Assembly: GCA_036971475.1 (NCBI GenBank)
Contig: JBAIZL010000002.1
Coordinates: 229,300,643 to 229,364,642 of the forward strand
Length of the DNA stretch: 64,000 nt
Direction of reading: 5' to 3'
Source: Prosapia bicincta
Lineage: Eukaryota > Arthropoda > Insecta > Hemiptera > Cercopidae
Positions 43,125 through 55,959 of the stretch are shown piece after piece; positions within the stretch are counted from its first letter, which is position 1, and each line of letters begins with the position of its first letter. Under the pieces are notes generated by a model that did no database searches, was not told the origin of the DNA, and worked only from the letters and a program-made list of their open reading frames with translations. The translations under genes were made by a program, and so were the position numbers.

Positions 43125-45467
43125 AGAAATGGTTCATTGTGGTATCTGGGAGAATATAGAGCAGATCGGACCACCATAGTTTGGTTTATTGTGGTATGTG
43201 GCAGAATATAGATCAGATCGGACAAACATAGATTGGTTTATTGTGGTATTTGGCAGAATATAGAGCAGATCGGACAACCATAGATTGGTTTATTGTGATA
43301 TGTGGCAGAATTTAGAGCAGATCGGACAACCATAGATTGGTTTATTGTGATATGTGGCAGAATTTAGAGCAGATCGGACAAACATAGATTGGTTTATTGT
43401 GGTATGTGGCAGAATATAGAGCAGATCGGACAAACATAGATTGGTTTATTGTGGTATGTGGCAGAATATAGAGCAGATCGGACAACCATAGATTGGTTTA
43501 TTGTGGTATGTGGCAGAATATAGAGCAGATCGGACAAACATAGATTGGTTTATTGTGATATGTGGCAGAATATAGAGCAGATCGGACAACCATAGATTGG
43601 TTTATTGTGATATGTGGCAGAATATAGAGCAGATCGGACAAACATAGATTGGTTTATTGTGGTATGTGGCAGAATATAGAGCAGATCGGACAACCATAGA
43701 TTGGTTTATTGTGGTATGTGGCAGAATATAGAGCAGATCGGACGAACATAGATTGGTTTATTGTGGTATGTGGCAGAATATAGAGCAGATCGGACAACAA
43801 TAGATTGGTTTATTGTGATATGTGGCAGAATATAGAGCAGATCGGACAAACATAGATTGGTTTATTGTGATATGTGGCAGAATATAGAGCAGATCGGACA
43901 AACATAGATTGGTTTATTGTGATATGTGGCAGAATATAGAGCAGATCGGACAACCATAGATTGGTTTATTGTGATATGTGGCAGAATATAGAGCAGATCG
44001 GACAAACATAGATTGGTTTATTGTGGTATGTGGCAGAATATAGAGCAGATCGGACAAACATAGATTGGTTTATTGTGGTATGTGGCAGAATATAGAGCAG
44101 ATCGGACAAACATAGATTGGTTTATTGTGGTATGTGGCAGAATATAGAGCAGATCGGACAAACATAGATTGGTTTATTGTGGTATGTGGCAGAATATAGA
44201 GCAGATCGGACAACCATAGATTGGTTTATTGTGGTATGTGGCAGAATATAGAGCAGATCGGACAAACATAGATTGGTTTATTGTGTTATGTGGCAGAATA
44301 TAGAGCAGATCGGACAACCATAGATTGGTTTATTGTGGTATGTGGCAGAATATAGAGCAGATCGGACAACCATAGATTGGTTTATTGTGGTATGTGGCAG
44401 AATATAGAGCAGATCGGACAACCATAGATTGGTTTATTGTGGTATGTGGCAGAATATAGAGCAGATCGGACAAACATAGATTGGTTTATTGTGGTATGTG
44501 GCAGAATATAGAGCAGATCGGACAACCATAGATTGGTTTATTGTGATATGTGGCAGAATATAGAGCAGATCGGACAAACATAGATTGGTTTATTGTGGTA
44601 TGTGGCAGAATATAGAGCAGATCGGACAAACATAGATTGGTTTATTGTGGTATGTGGCAGAATATAGAGCAGATCGGACAACCATAGATTGGTTTATTGT
44701 GGTATGTGGCAGAATATAGAGCAGATCGGACAAACATAGATTGGTTTATTGTGATATGTGGCAGAATATAGAGCAGATCGGACAACCATGGATTGGTTTA
44801 TTGTGGTATGTGGCAGAATATAGAGCAGATCGGACAACCATAGATTGGTTTATTGTGGTATGTGGCAGAATATAGAGCAGATCGGACAACCATAGATTGG
44901 TTTATTGTGGTATGTGGCAGAATATAGAGCAGATCGGACAAACATAGATTGGTTTATTGTGGTATGTGGCAGAATATAGAGCAGATCGGACAAACATAGA
45001 TTGGTTTATTGTGGTATGTGGCAGAATATAGAGCAGATCGGACAACCATAGATTGGTTTATTGTGATATGTGGCAGAATTTAGAGCAGATCGGACAAACA
45101 TAGATTGGTTTATTGTGGTATTTGGCAGAATATAGAGTAGCTCGGACAACCATAGATTGGTTTATTGTGGTATGTGGCAGAATATAGAGCAGATCGGACA
45201 GACATAGATTGGTTTATTGTGGTATGTGGCAGAATATAGAGCAGATCGGACAAACATAGATTGGTTTATTGTGGTATGTGGCAGAATATAGAGCAGATCG
45301 GACAAACATAGATTGGTTTATTGTGGTATGTGGCAGAATATAGAGCAGATCGGACAAACATAGATTGGTTTATTGTGGTATTTGGCAGAATATAGAGTAG
45401 CTCGGACAACCATAGATTGGTTTATTGTGATATGTGGCAGAATTTAGAGCAGATCGGACAACAATAG
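43125..45467. repeat. 52-bp satellite array, ~45 copies
   Basis: The unit can be written ATAGATTGGTTTATTGTGGT + ATGTGGCAGAATATAGAGCA + GATCGGACAAAC. Neighbouring units are nearly identical. Most variation is at two sites, GTGGTATG or GTGATATG and ACAAACAT or ACAACCAT, mixed in many combinations. The first copies (43125-43230) and the last few (45100-45467) are more diverged, as expected for array edges. No open frame spans it. Confidence 0.97.
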
Positions 45468-45999
45468 ATTTGGTAATGTTTTGAAATTATAGATAGAAAT
45501 TATAGGGAATTAATTGTACAAAAAAACTAATTAGTTTATTGTGTTTGACGTACAATAACGAGTAGTAAACACAAAGTTTTTTAATTTAAGTTGTAAAAAG
45601 TTTAGCTCTGAGGTGTTGTTAGTTGGTGTCAGTTGCATATACTAAGGTATCCAGGAGGTTCGGACCCCGACATATAAAGTTATTGTTAATTTTTACTAAT
45701 GAGATATTAATAATATGACTATAAAAACTATATTTTACAGATTTACGCAATTGGAGAGACCATTACTAAACGCGTTTCATTAAACATGTTTCCCTGGCGG
45801 GCAAAGATAGGCTACATTTCCTTTCACATTGTATGATTTGTTTAAAACCCGATTGGATTTTAAAACATGTTTCCTAATATACCTCTCTACCGATACTTTC
45901 CCTTCCATATACTTTCGGTCATCTTTAAAGAATATGTTTTTGAAAATGATTTAAAAAATCTCTACATCTAGAAAAAAGATTGTGAGCAAACCTCTGTAT
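45468..45999. other. Spacer between satellite array and Tigger remnant
   Basis: No recognisable feature. The sequence may include further C-terminal or flanking sequence of the adjoining Tigger remnant, but I see no motif. Confidence 0.35.
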
Positions 46000-46490
46000 T
46001 CGACAATATCGCCTCGTGATTCGCCTCTATTGACATTCAAATATGCATTTGGTGTATCCAACACCAAAATTAAACATTTGTTCGACTTCTGAGGTCCTCC
46101 AGGAAGGTGTCTGTAATTGTTTCAGACATGTTTGGTTCTTCTTCAATTCCAAAACTCAAGCTCCTCAAACAATGCGCTATCGTTCATTGTATAACTTCAC
46201 TCCACGCTTGGTTATCATACCCCAACAGTATGTTTATTGTTCGAAAGGTTTAGTCATTTGATTCACTCAAGTCTTTTAAATAAACTAGTCGACGATAATA
46301 ATGTCTACATCGGTCAAATGTTTTTATTACGCTTCGGTCCATAGGGTTGAACGACTTAAATTATCTTTACGGAAAAGTATTCAACACGAATCTGCATTAA
46401 ACAAGGGAGACCGTTATGGACTATTCAATTATCAATAAACAGCAAAATATTTGTCTTTCACCTACCAAATATTTTGTCCAGGTTCAAATT
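46000..46490 (-). pseudogene. Tigger/pogo transposase: DDE core and C-terminal remnant
   Basis: The minus strand reads NLNLDKIFGR, stop, KTNILLFIDN, stop, IVHNGLPCLMQIRVEYFSVK and, in the next frame, FKSFNPMDRSVIKTFDRC and HYYRRLVYLKDL. The landmarks are LLFIDN (second catalytic aspartate), VEYFS near the usual V.FLPPN, PMD.+VI+.F and YYRR, in the order found in pogo/Tigger proteins. Further downstream to 46000 is a possible C-terminus. The remnant has many stops. A 61-codon frame further upstream (46871-46686, minus) is charged and helical-looking but unrecognised. Confidence 0.7.
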
Positions 46491-47289
46491 CTTTTTTCTA
46501 ACAATATAGTTACCTTTCAAGCTTTGTTATTGGCTTTCTCTAACACTTTTGTCAGAAAATCTCGGAATAAAATTGCATTTTTGTAAGCCTGCAAACAAAT
46601 CTGCCTGAATATCTTCTAACTATAATCTGTCTGTAAATTCTTCTACTGCTTTTGCGCAATTTATTGGACGGCGTAAAGGAATGGGTTATTTAGGAATTTG
46701 TTTGTACCTCTTTAAAACACAATCCTCTAATTCAAATTGTTCAACCGCTTTCGATTGTTGCGGTTTTCCTGAATCCACACACAGTTTTACTTTTGTAAAA
46801 AAGATGACGATGTGTTCGGCAAAATCCTGTATTCTTTTACGATCTCTTATTTTTTTCCCTTCTAGTTCCACTTCTTGGATTCTTAAACTTTGAATTCGAT
46901 GTTACATTGTTGCACGGAACGCGCTTAGATGCATAATATTACCAATAACCAAAAGCTTCTGGTTAAACACCAAAGTATAGATAAAAAAAGAATATATGTT
47001 TACTGCACAGAATGGTAAGGTAAATGTTTATTTTATGTTTTTACATTGACGACTGAGGAATTCTGTATAGATTTACAAACTCTGTAAAGAAATAAGTGGA
47101 ATGGACAGAAATTACAAACAGTTTTGCACAAAAAGCAGATCTACAGTATAACTCCAACTATCTGATTAGGAGACTTATAAACAGAAATTTGGGTAGTGGG
47201 ATTTTTCGAAAAAGGGCCTATTTTAATAAAGTACTGTATGTATGTTGAAAATGGGAGAAAATACTATATTTTTATATTGTTTTATTATT

Positions 47290-47650
47290 TCTTTTCTAAG
47301 CTTCTGAGTTAAGATACTTTTTCACAAAGAATCCGAAATCGGGTTTCCAACAGCACGTTCTGCTAAAACCATTTGAAAACGGTTTCTTCTAATTCTTTGT
47401 TTCTTGCTGCTTCAATGATTTTCTTGAAGAACTTTTATCTTCATATTCAAGCACTAACATGGAGGTTAAAAGTACTGAGTAGGTTTGCTTTTTTAATGTC
47501 TGAAATCGTTGATTGTCTAACACCTTACATCTCAGTCAACTGTTTACCCGTAACTTCCTTATCTGATTGATTTATAATTAGTTTATCCGCTAACGATAAG
47601 ACAAATATTTATTTTAGAAGCTATGGTGAACGACGAAACGCACCCAAAAA
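47290..47650 (-). pseudogene. pogo/Tigger N-terminal DNA-binding domain remnant
   Basis: Minus-strand frames give DKEVTGKQLTEM, stop, GVRQSTISDIKKANLLSTFN, then a SSRKSLKQQETKN segment and LEETVFKWF. The order L...GE..+.L...YGV+.STI.DIKK, followed by S..K.LK......L+...+.WF, is the tandem helix-turn-helix of the CENP-B/Tigger type. Stops and shifts show decay. Its position inside a TIR-bounded element confirms the class. Confidence 0.78.
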
Positions 47651-47749
47651 CAAAACACGAACCGACCTAATCAGACACACTGACTACTCAAAACTAATAA
47701 TAACAATCGGACCTGGCCATGACTTGGCGACGGACGACAGCCAACTATA

Positions 47750-47842
47750 CAGAACAGCACATACATAGAACTGCACATACGCAGAACTGCACATACACAG
47801 AACTGCACATACACAGAACTGCACATACACAGAACTGCACAG
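47750..47842. repeat. 16-bp minisatellite
   Basis: Five to six copies of CAGAACTGCACATACA-like units, with small changes at the left end (AGAACAGCACATACAT). Confidence 0.9.
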
Positions 47843-48034
47843 AGACAGTGACTCAGCATCCAAATGTTTAGGCTGTGCACACTCTAGCTTCCGGAGATAA
47901 GACCAATAGAATATGTAGAGATAATTATTAAACGCAATACGTTTCCATCTTAATTTTTTCTTCTGAAAATCTGAAATCAGTTCGGATATTCAACGATTCA
48001 GATAGTCGAAGTTCGTAAAATTGGAGTTATACTG

Positions 48035-50331
48035 TATAGTTATTTCGCTTTGCAGTAACCTATCATGTACAGTACACTCGTTAACCTTTTGTAACAAGTT
48101 TGTTCTAAGATTAAAATAATAGAGAGATACAAGATGGACAATTTCTTTGTTATGTACTGTGTGCTTTACTGCAGTATACGGTATGGGTATTATGAGACCT
48201 GACTAACAAAATTTCTTTCTTTAAATATATTACCAATTATAGATATAGAACATATTCGAAAATAAGTCAGAATATTGTTTTTATAATTGATTGTAATTTG
48301 AACTTTGACTAATTGTATTTGAGCTATCCAAACCTACAAATTAACCATATTCCACTGTAAATTATTTACGTCACGAGTCACAAGACAAAGACCGTTGATT
48401 TGCGGGTTGCATATTCCCAACTTTTGACCCAGGTGGGTCGAAACTTTTCCAGTGCTTACGTTTGATTCAACTGTGATGACTCACTCTCAAAATAGCAACA
48501 AAGATGAACTTTTGAACTATAAAACCTAATCTCATATAATTCAAACCTACTTCAAGTTTTACAAAAAACGTTTTTCGTATAATCCTATGGTTTAATATCG
48601 TAGAATAGATTCCGATTCGAATTAAATGTGTTTTAAATTTAATAATTAGTTTAAGTGAAAGCAGATTTAATTTTAAAAGTGCTAAATTTCATTTATAGTT
48701 TTTCAGTCTTAGGATACCGGAAAATATTTCTTTCAGATTTTGAACTTGTTTAAAGTTCCCGGAACCCGAAATAAATTTCTGGCTTCGCTACTGGGTGTCA
48801 TTGGTATACTTTTACTTACATGCGTCGTTATAATAAATTCGGATCAACCTCTATATTTTATATACAGAGAATGCTACATAAAGCTATAAAGTTGATTTTA
48901 TATAGGTTTTTTACAATTGTTTTAAAATTTAGAACCCTACATACACGTCAATACATGAATATAAATCTCGGTTCTGACATAGAACAAGAAGAAATGGAAA
49001 AAATGGCATCGGAAACTATTTTTGGAGTATAATTGAATAAATCTATATAGAGCGAAAATTTGAAAAAAATTTAAGAAATTTAAAAAATATGGAAAAATAA
49101 AAATGCAAAAATGAAAGATTTAGAATGGCAGTGAAATTAAAACGCTTTAGATTTTATGCAAGTATGCCTGTTAACAGGGCACATGTTAAAGTGAGGAATT
49201 CCGTATGATTTTTTGAAGTGTTGTGGGGGTGTTTATATTTATAAGAGAGGCGTGGAACAAAATAATAAAACGGAAGTAGTAGAAAACGGAATTTTGAGGT
49301 GAGTTGTTGATTATTTAAAACAACATACCTTCTCAACATACTAACTTTATATGATTTAACATTTTTTATTTTTTTAATGTTCATTAAAACCCTAAAATCT
49401 AAAGAAACAGATACTTAATTAAAACCATTTGTACATAACCGAAATAACTTTTTAATAATTGCCAAAATCAAGATTTTTAAGAAGAAAATAAGTGTAAAAT
49501 AAAGTAAAAGTGATTATTTAAGAAAATAATAGTTTTAAATATAATTATTATATTGTTTTGATATGTTTTCAGCGTAATAACCAATTATTTGTTGACTCAT
49601 TAGACTATTACACACGTAAAGTATAAAGCCAGTCGATATGTTATGAATGCAATGTAAATATGTTTAGCATTAGGTTTATGTGTTAATAAGCTTGTGTATT
49701 AGACTACATACTGCTAGCCACCTCTTTACAACCAACGGTTCTACAACTATTACAGCATGTGATGGAAATAAAGCTACAGCTGTTATAAATTTGTTTTTGC
49801 AACCCTGCTTGTATAAGAGCAGTAGAAACAGCGGTGGAAGTAAGCCTTTAGCTTCAGTGTGTTTCGTAAGCCACTGCATTAAAACAAATGATCTAGATGA
49901 ATAGTTCAAGTTGTTTGAGTAAACTAGAGGTCCTTGAACCAGATACTAAATACTCCTATTGATGTTAAATAATTATAAAATATCATTCCTTAATATAACA
50001 AATATATTTAGTTTAATAATCATATTGTGGAAGCCTTCGTATCCTAGTTTTGGATTTTATCTCAACTATCACATAAATCCCAGCATATGCGTATATTCTG
50101 TCATTGAACTGTTACAAAATAAACAAGAATGTATTCCAAAACCTTTTAGGGGTATTTTCACTATTTTTGTGACACAAAAAGCCACAAGCCTGAGACATTT
50201 TTGCTTGAAAATATTGACCCATAACCTGTATGAGTTTTAGTAATTTTTATTATTTTGTAGCATGCTGTAAACATAAATGCTTAGTTATATATTACTTAAT
50301 TAAATACATTAATGGTCAGTAATATAATTGT
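48035..50331. other. Unannotated sequence
   Basis: No recognisable gene or element in about 2.3 kb. Frames at 48820-49032, 49154-49384, 49676-49909 and 49959-50240 lack motifs I can name. The 49676-49909 region is open on both strands, which is typical of chance. Confidence 0.4.
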
Positions 50332-52660
50332 TTAGATATGTAGGAATAAAGTAAGGATGATATTTTAAGGGGGAAACTCTGTCCGTAAATCTAATTACAG
50401 CTGTTTAGCTATGTAGGAATAAAGTAAGGATGATATTTTAAGGGGGAAACTCTGTCCGTAAATCTAATTACAGCTGTTTAGCTATGTAGGAATAAAGTAA
50501 GGATGATATTTTAAGGGGGAAACTCTGTCCGTAAATCTAATTACAGCTGTTTAGCTATGTAGGAATAAAGTAAGGATGATATTTTAAGGGGGAAACTCTG
50601 TCCATAAATCTAATTACAGCTGTTTAGCTATGTAGGAATAAAGTAAGGATGATATTTTAAGGGGGAAACTCTGTCCGTAAATCTAATTACAGCTGTTTAG
50701 CTATGTAGGAATAAAGTAAGGATGATATTTTAAGGGGGAAACTCTGTCCGTAAATCTAATTACAGCTGTTTAGCTATGTAGGAATAAAGTAAGGATGATA
50801 TTTTAAGGGGGAAACTCTGTCCGTAAATCTAATTACAGCTGTTTAGCTATGTAGGAATAAAGTAAGGATGATATTTTAAGGGGGAAACTCTGTCCGTAAA
50901 TCTAATTACAGCTGTTTAGCTATGTAGGAATAAAGTAAGGATGATATTTTAAGGGGGAAACTCTGTCCGTAAATCTAATTACAGCTGTTTAGATATGTAG
51001 GAATAAAGTAAGGATGATATATTAAGGGGGAAACTCTGTCCGTAAATCTAATTACAGCTGTTTAGATATGTAGGAATAAAGTAAGGATGATATATTAAGG
51101 GGGAAACTCTGTCCGTAAATCTAATTACAGCTGTTTAGATATGTAGGAATAAAGTAAGGATGATATTTTAAGGGGGAAACTCTGTCCGTAAATCTAATTA
51201 CAGCTGTTTAGCTATGTAGGAATAAAGTAAGGATGATATTTTAAGGGGGAAACTCTGTCCGTAAATCTAATTACAGCTGTTTAGATATGTAGGAATAAAG
51301 TAAGGATGATATTTTAAGGGGGGAAACTCTGTCCGTAAATCTAATTACAGCTGTTTAGATATGTAGGAATAAAGTAAGGATGATATATTAAGGGGGAAAC
51401 TCTGTCCGTAAATCTAATTACAGCTGTTTAGATATGTAGGAATAAAGTAAGGATGATATATTAAGGGGGAAACTCTGTCCGTAAATCTAATTACAGCTGT
51501 TTAGCTATGTAGGAATAAAGTAAGGATGATATTTTAAGGGGGAAACTCTGTCCGTAAATCTAATTACAGCTGTTTAGATATGTAGGAATAAAGTAAGGAT
51601 GATATTTTAAGGGGGAAACTCTGTCCGTAAATCTAATTACAGCTGTTTAGCTATGTAGGAATAAAGTAAGGATGATATTTTAAGGGGGAAACTCTGTCCG
51701 TAAATCTAATTACAGCTGTTTAGATATGTAGGAATAAAGTAAGGATGATATTTTAAGGGGGGAAACTCTGTCCGTAAATCTAATTACAGCTGTTTAGATA
51801 TGTAGGAATAAAGTAAGGATGATATATTAAGGGGGAAACTCTGTCCGTAAATCTAATTACAGCTGTTTAGATATGTAGGAATAAAGTAAGGATGATATAT
51901 TAAGGGGGAAACTCTGTCCGTAAATCTAATTACAGCTGTTTAGCTATGTAGGAATAAAGTAAGGATGATATTTTAAGGGGGAAACTCTGTCCGTAAATCT
52001 AATTACAGCTGTTTAGATATGTAGGAATAAAGTAAGGATGATATATTAAGGGGGAAACTCTGTCCGTAAATCTAATTACAGCTGTTTAGATATGTAGGAA
52101 TAAAGTAAGGATGATATATTAAGGGGGAAACTCTGTCCGTAAATCTAATTACAGCTGTTTAGCTATGTAGGAATAAAGTAAGGATGATATATTAAGGGGG
52201 AAACTCTGTCCGTAAATCTAATTACAGCTGTTTAGCTATGTAGGAATAAAGTAAGGATGATATATTAAGGGGGAAACTCTGTCCGTAAATCTAATTACAG
52301 CTGTTTAGATATGTAGGAATAAAGTAAGGATGATATTTTAAGGGGGAAACTCTGTCCGTAAATCTAATTACAGCTGTTTAGATATGTAGGAATAAAGTAA
52401 GGATGATATTTTAAGGGGGAAACTCTGTCCGTAAATCTAATTACAGCTGTTTAGCTATGTAGGAATAAAGTAAGGATGATATTTTAAGGGGGAAACTCTG
52501 TCCGTAAATCTAATTACAGCTGTTTAGCTATGTAGGAATAAAGTAAGGATGATATTTTAAGGGGGAAACTCTGTCCGTAAATCTAATTACAGCTGTTTAG
52601 ATATGTAGGAATAAAGTAAGGATGATATTTTAAGGGGGAAACTCTGTCCGTAAATCTGAT
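50332..52660. repeat. 73-bp satellite array, ~32 copies, with higher-order structure
   Basis: The unit can be written TAGATATGTAGGAATAAAGT + AAGGATGATATTTTAAGGGG + GAAACTCTGTCCGTAAATCT + AATTACAGCTGTT. Variation is concentrated at TAGCTATG/TAGATATG and GATATTTTAAG/GATATATTAAG. The left third is nearly uniform. From about 51284 a block of six units appears twice with the same variant order, marked by an extra G (six G instead of five) at 51319 and 51759, 439 bp apart. Confidence 0.97.
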
Positions 52661-55249
52661 TACTTTCACCTCAAGTAGTTCAGTTTATTACCGTAGAACA
52701 TAAAATGTAGAGAAACTGTTTTCTGTGACTTGAAATCCACGCCTATATTTAACCCATATACTCTGTTGAAGTAAATCTTGTCGAGAAAAATTACTTGCAC
52801 AATAAACGCTTTTTATCACTATTAAATACAGCTAACTAGTTATATTCTGTAGAAATTACACTGCTTAAAAGAATTTCATAATGTTGTTCTTTTTAGATGT
52901 ATTTTTACCATTTAGAAAATGTATTGTAAAAGTACTAGACAATTATATATGTAGGGTCTAATTAACAAATTACAAGGTAGAGCATTATGGAACTCCATAA
53001 ATGCAAATAATCTACTACAGACAGGTTTAGTGCCGTAACTAAACTAAAACAATTTAAATGGGTTTATATGTAGCCTAATAGTTTCGTCAAAATTCGTTTA
53101 AGCGAAGTTTAAAATATTTTCCTCAATGGATTAATGGAGTCACACGAAAAGCAGAATGGAGAATTATTCTATATTACTATTACTCGTATCTGTAGGAAAA
53201 TTTGTTATAAAATGATGCTTCATCCAACCAGGAAATTTTGTCACAGTTTGAGACGTAGTAGAGCCCTCAAGCTAGAGGTTATCGAAATTAGAGCAATTGA
53301 CAAGTCGCAGGTCATGGTTCTAGATAAAGCTGTATGGCTGGACAATTCCGTAGTGTTCTACAACAAATCTTGACCTTGTATACAATGTTTCTGAATACTT
53401 ATAAAAAAATTTTAAAACGTAATATAGGGAATTCTGGCTTTAATAAAGCGAATAATCATGCATTAAATAATTGAGGTAATAAATTAATATTTGATGATCC
53501 AGACTAATAATAGAAATATAACATTTCTCTCGTCAACATTTGTGTTGGAGTTTATCAACATTAGACTTTGTGGATTGGAACCAATCATTAAAACGTTCAT
53601 TCACCTTTAGGTGAACATATTTGGCTGCCAAAGTGATCGAGTAGATAATTCTCTTTAAATGTGCAACAGAATATGCCTAAGTTTAAAATTATTCTTATTA
53701 TCAAGTATTTGTCAGTTTAACTAGGATCTTTTCTAATGAAGTAAATAGTTAAAATGAGTGAAACCGGCTTAAAATGAGAGAATTTTGTTGATTGCGTGAT
53801 ATGAGTGAGTAGCCTATATAGGCCTATATGTTGCACGAATCTAAATATTTAAAACAAATATCCTAGAAAACAAACCATTAGCAAAATGATTTACCGTACA
53901 TTATACATAGTCCTAACACAATATAAATGGTTAAACATATCTATACAGCTTAGATAATTTTAAAAAACTTGATTAAATAAACTGTTTCCCTTAGATTGAC
54001 TGGTAATCAACTTGGAGCCGAAGCTGTTTAAGCCGGAAACTTGAAATTTTGAAGGTATTTTAGTTTCATAGATAGCAAAATGCTGGAAAATTATTTCGAG
54101 TTTTTATAAATTTAAATTTTTGTTTAATACAATGGTTGTTTTCGTAGCTTATTTATGTAGCTTATTTATGCTTGGCTTTTGTTAGAGAACAGCTGTAACG
54201 CGAGTCGTGAATTGTTTCAAATTAATCCAAATAACGGGTTCTCTAGTTAATAGCAAGTATTAACTATAGTAAAAGTACAATTTACATAATCAAAATCATA
54301 ATATCAGAGTTCGTTATAAAGTAGACGAAAACATGAATATTTTGAAACACTGTTGATGTTATGAAGAAATTTTAATTCAATAAAAATTGTTATTTTAATT
54401 TTTAGGCTTGAGATTAGTATTAATATTGTAAATTTATGTTTACTTTTTAAAGATGAATGTAATAAAGTTATTATCTTTATTAATAAAATTTACTTGTATC
54501 ATTTATAAATCATCACAGCTTAGAAAAAAATAACTTTTTCTATATACAATTTTTAGTTAATGGATAGCTAAAAGCTACTTAAATTTTAAAAATATTAACT
54601 GTAAAAATTATTCATTTTGAAAATCTAAAGATCGTGCAAAAATGTATGGATGAGTAATCAATGATCAATTTTAAAGTTAGTAGGTAGACCTATATTTCAA
54701 ATGGTGTTAAATGGTTGTAATTACGATACATTTGACTTGCATCGACAATATTAAACTAATGACTCTTGCATATTTTCTTATTGGCTCGCGTTTTTCTGAA
54801 AACTTTTTAAATACGAATTATATAAAAACAAATTTTTTAAGAGGGAAAATGTTTTCAGTTTGTTTTCACATGCAAATGTTGTCATTAATAATCCGCCATT
54901 TTGGTGCACGAGATAATGTAATTTAAGAGAAGAGAGAGAGTAGAGATGCATAGAATAGCATACTAGGGTTCACGTAATATTTGCAAAGTTAGTAGCTTAG
55001 TACCAGGTTATAGGCAGGAATCAGCCATTTCGAAAATACCGATACATTCACGCAATTTCGATCCCACTGATTTAGTTGTTCCTCTGATCCTCGAGATAAC
55101 CACTGAGCAGTTCGTTTTTGCACGCTTTGAAGACTCAGGCCTAATTGTTCACCCGATTCCTCTTGTCTCTGGATCCTTGCAGGTTTACGGATTTATTCTA
55201 GAAGCCTTCGCCATTTGCATTTACGTTTACGGGCTCTAAGATGCTTGTG
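52661..55249. other. Unannotated AT-rich sequence
   Basis: About 2.6 kb without recognised genes. A 79-codon frame at 53134-53373 (plus) has no family signature. The two other frames, including 54711-54926, look like chance. Confidence 0.4.
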
Positions 55250-55445
55250 AAGTCTTCTGAGTGTAATGACACTTTCAGCTTTAGTTTCAAAATATAATTC
55301 AAATCTTTTTTTCTATAGAAACATTTGAGGACGGAGCCCCATCGGATGAAAATTGGAGGGTTCATACCCTCCGCTGGCTCCAGGAATTAGCGCCGTTGTA
55401 TATAAGTATTGTTTGAGCCTTTTTATATACTCCTCATCAGCTTGA
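55250..55445 (-). repeat. Possible PLE end with hammerhead-like block
   Basis: On the minus strand CTGATGAGGAG is followed by an AT-rich loop, GGCTC and AAAC (55406-55441). The hairpin GAG/CTC precedes AAAC where GAAAC is expected, so one base appears lost. Downstream is a short perfect inverted repeat, GGAGGGTTCATACCCTCC (55347-55364). No PLE coding sequence was found beside it, so the assignment is by motif only. Confidence 0.4.
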
Positions 55446-55959
55446 CATGTTCACTAAATTGTTGCATTATTCTATAATTGATCACCTAATCTGTAAAACG
55501 TAGTAATATTTTACAAATATTCAACATAAAATTACTTTTAAAGTTAGTAAAATATATTTGGACCTGCAGTTATTTACAAATATACATACTCATAAACAGA
55601 AGGAAAATATAGCTTTAAGTGACCCAACACACTTATAGTATGAAAAAATTCATTAAATTAGGAAATTTTCGGGCTTTCTGGAAAATAATAACTAGATCAA
55701 TCGACTTCTATTTACGTATCTCGATCGAGTCTTTCGTATTTCTCAGGTTTAAAAACAATTACTAAAAATTAATTTCTAAAAAACATGTTAGCCTACGTAA
55801 AATCTCCAAATTTGTAACAACACATACTTATGTTAGTTAAGAATGTAATTAAATTATTATTACTTCACTGAAATATAATAACAACTAATAAAAATGTTAT
55901 AATATATATTTTTAAATATATAATGCAACACATATAGTAACAATACGACCATAAAAAAA

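Larger units (their letters stand above)
47144..48034 (-). mobile_element. pogo/Tigger non-autonomous element with TIRs
   Basis: The left end CAGTATAACTCCAACTATCT and the right end (read inward) CAGTATAACTCCAATTTTAC match for 14 bases, and both are flanked by TA. Deeper in, CTATCTGA is repeated near both ends. The minus strand at 47290-47650 encodes a pogo-type DNA-binding domain but no catalytic core. A 16-bp minisatellite (47750-47842) lies inside. At 891 bp it is a deleted derivative. Confidence 0.8.

Noticed and set aside
43125..45467. Regular repeats resembling a CRISPR array
   Set aside because: The whole 52-bp unit repeats with no unique spacers, and the context is eukaryotic. It is a satellite array.
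45655..45685. GGTTCGGACCCC resembling a tRNA T-arm
   Set aside because: No acceptor, D-arm or anticodon arm can be placed around it.
49676..49909. Frames open on both strands
   Set aside because: No family motif on either strand; complementary open frames in AT-rich DNA are common by chance.
50332..52660. 73-bp repeats as a CRISPR array or regulatory array
   Set aside because: Units follow each other without variable spacers; no gene lies next to it.
53134..53373. 79-codon frame as a candidate small host gene
   Set aside because: No recognised domain, no neighbouring exon-like frames and no promoter signal that I could support.
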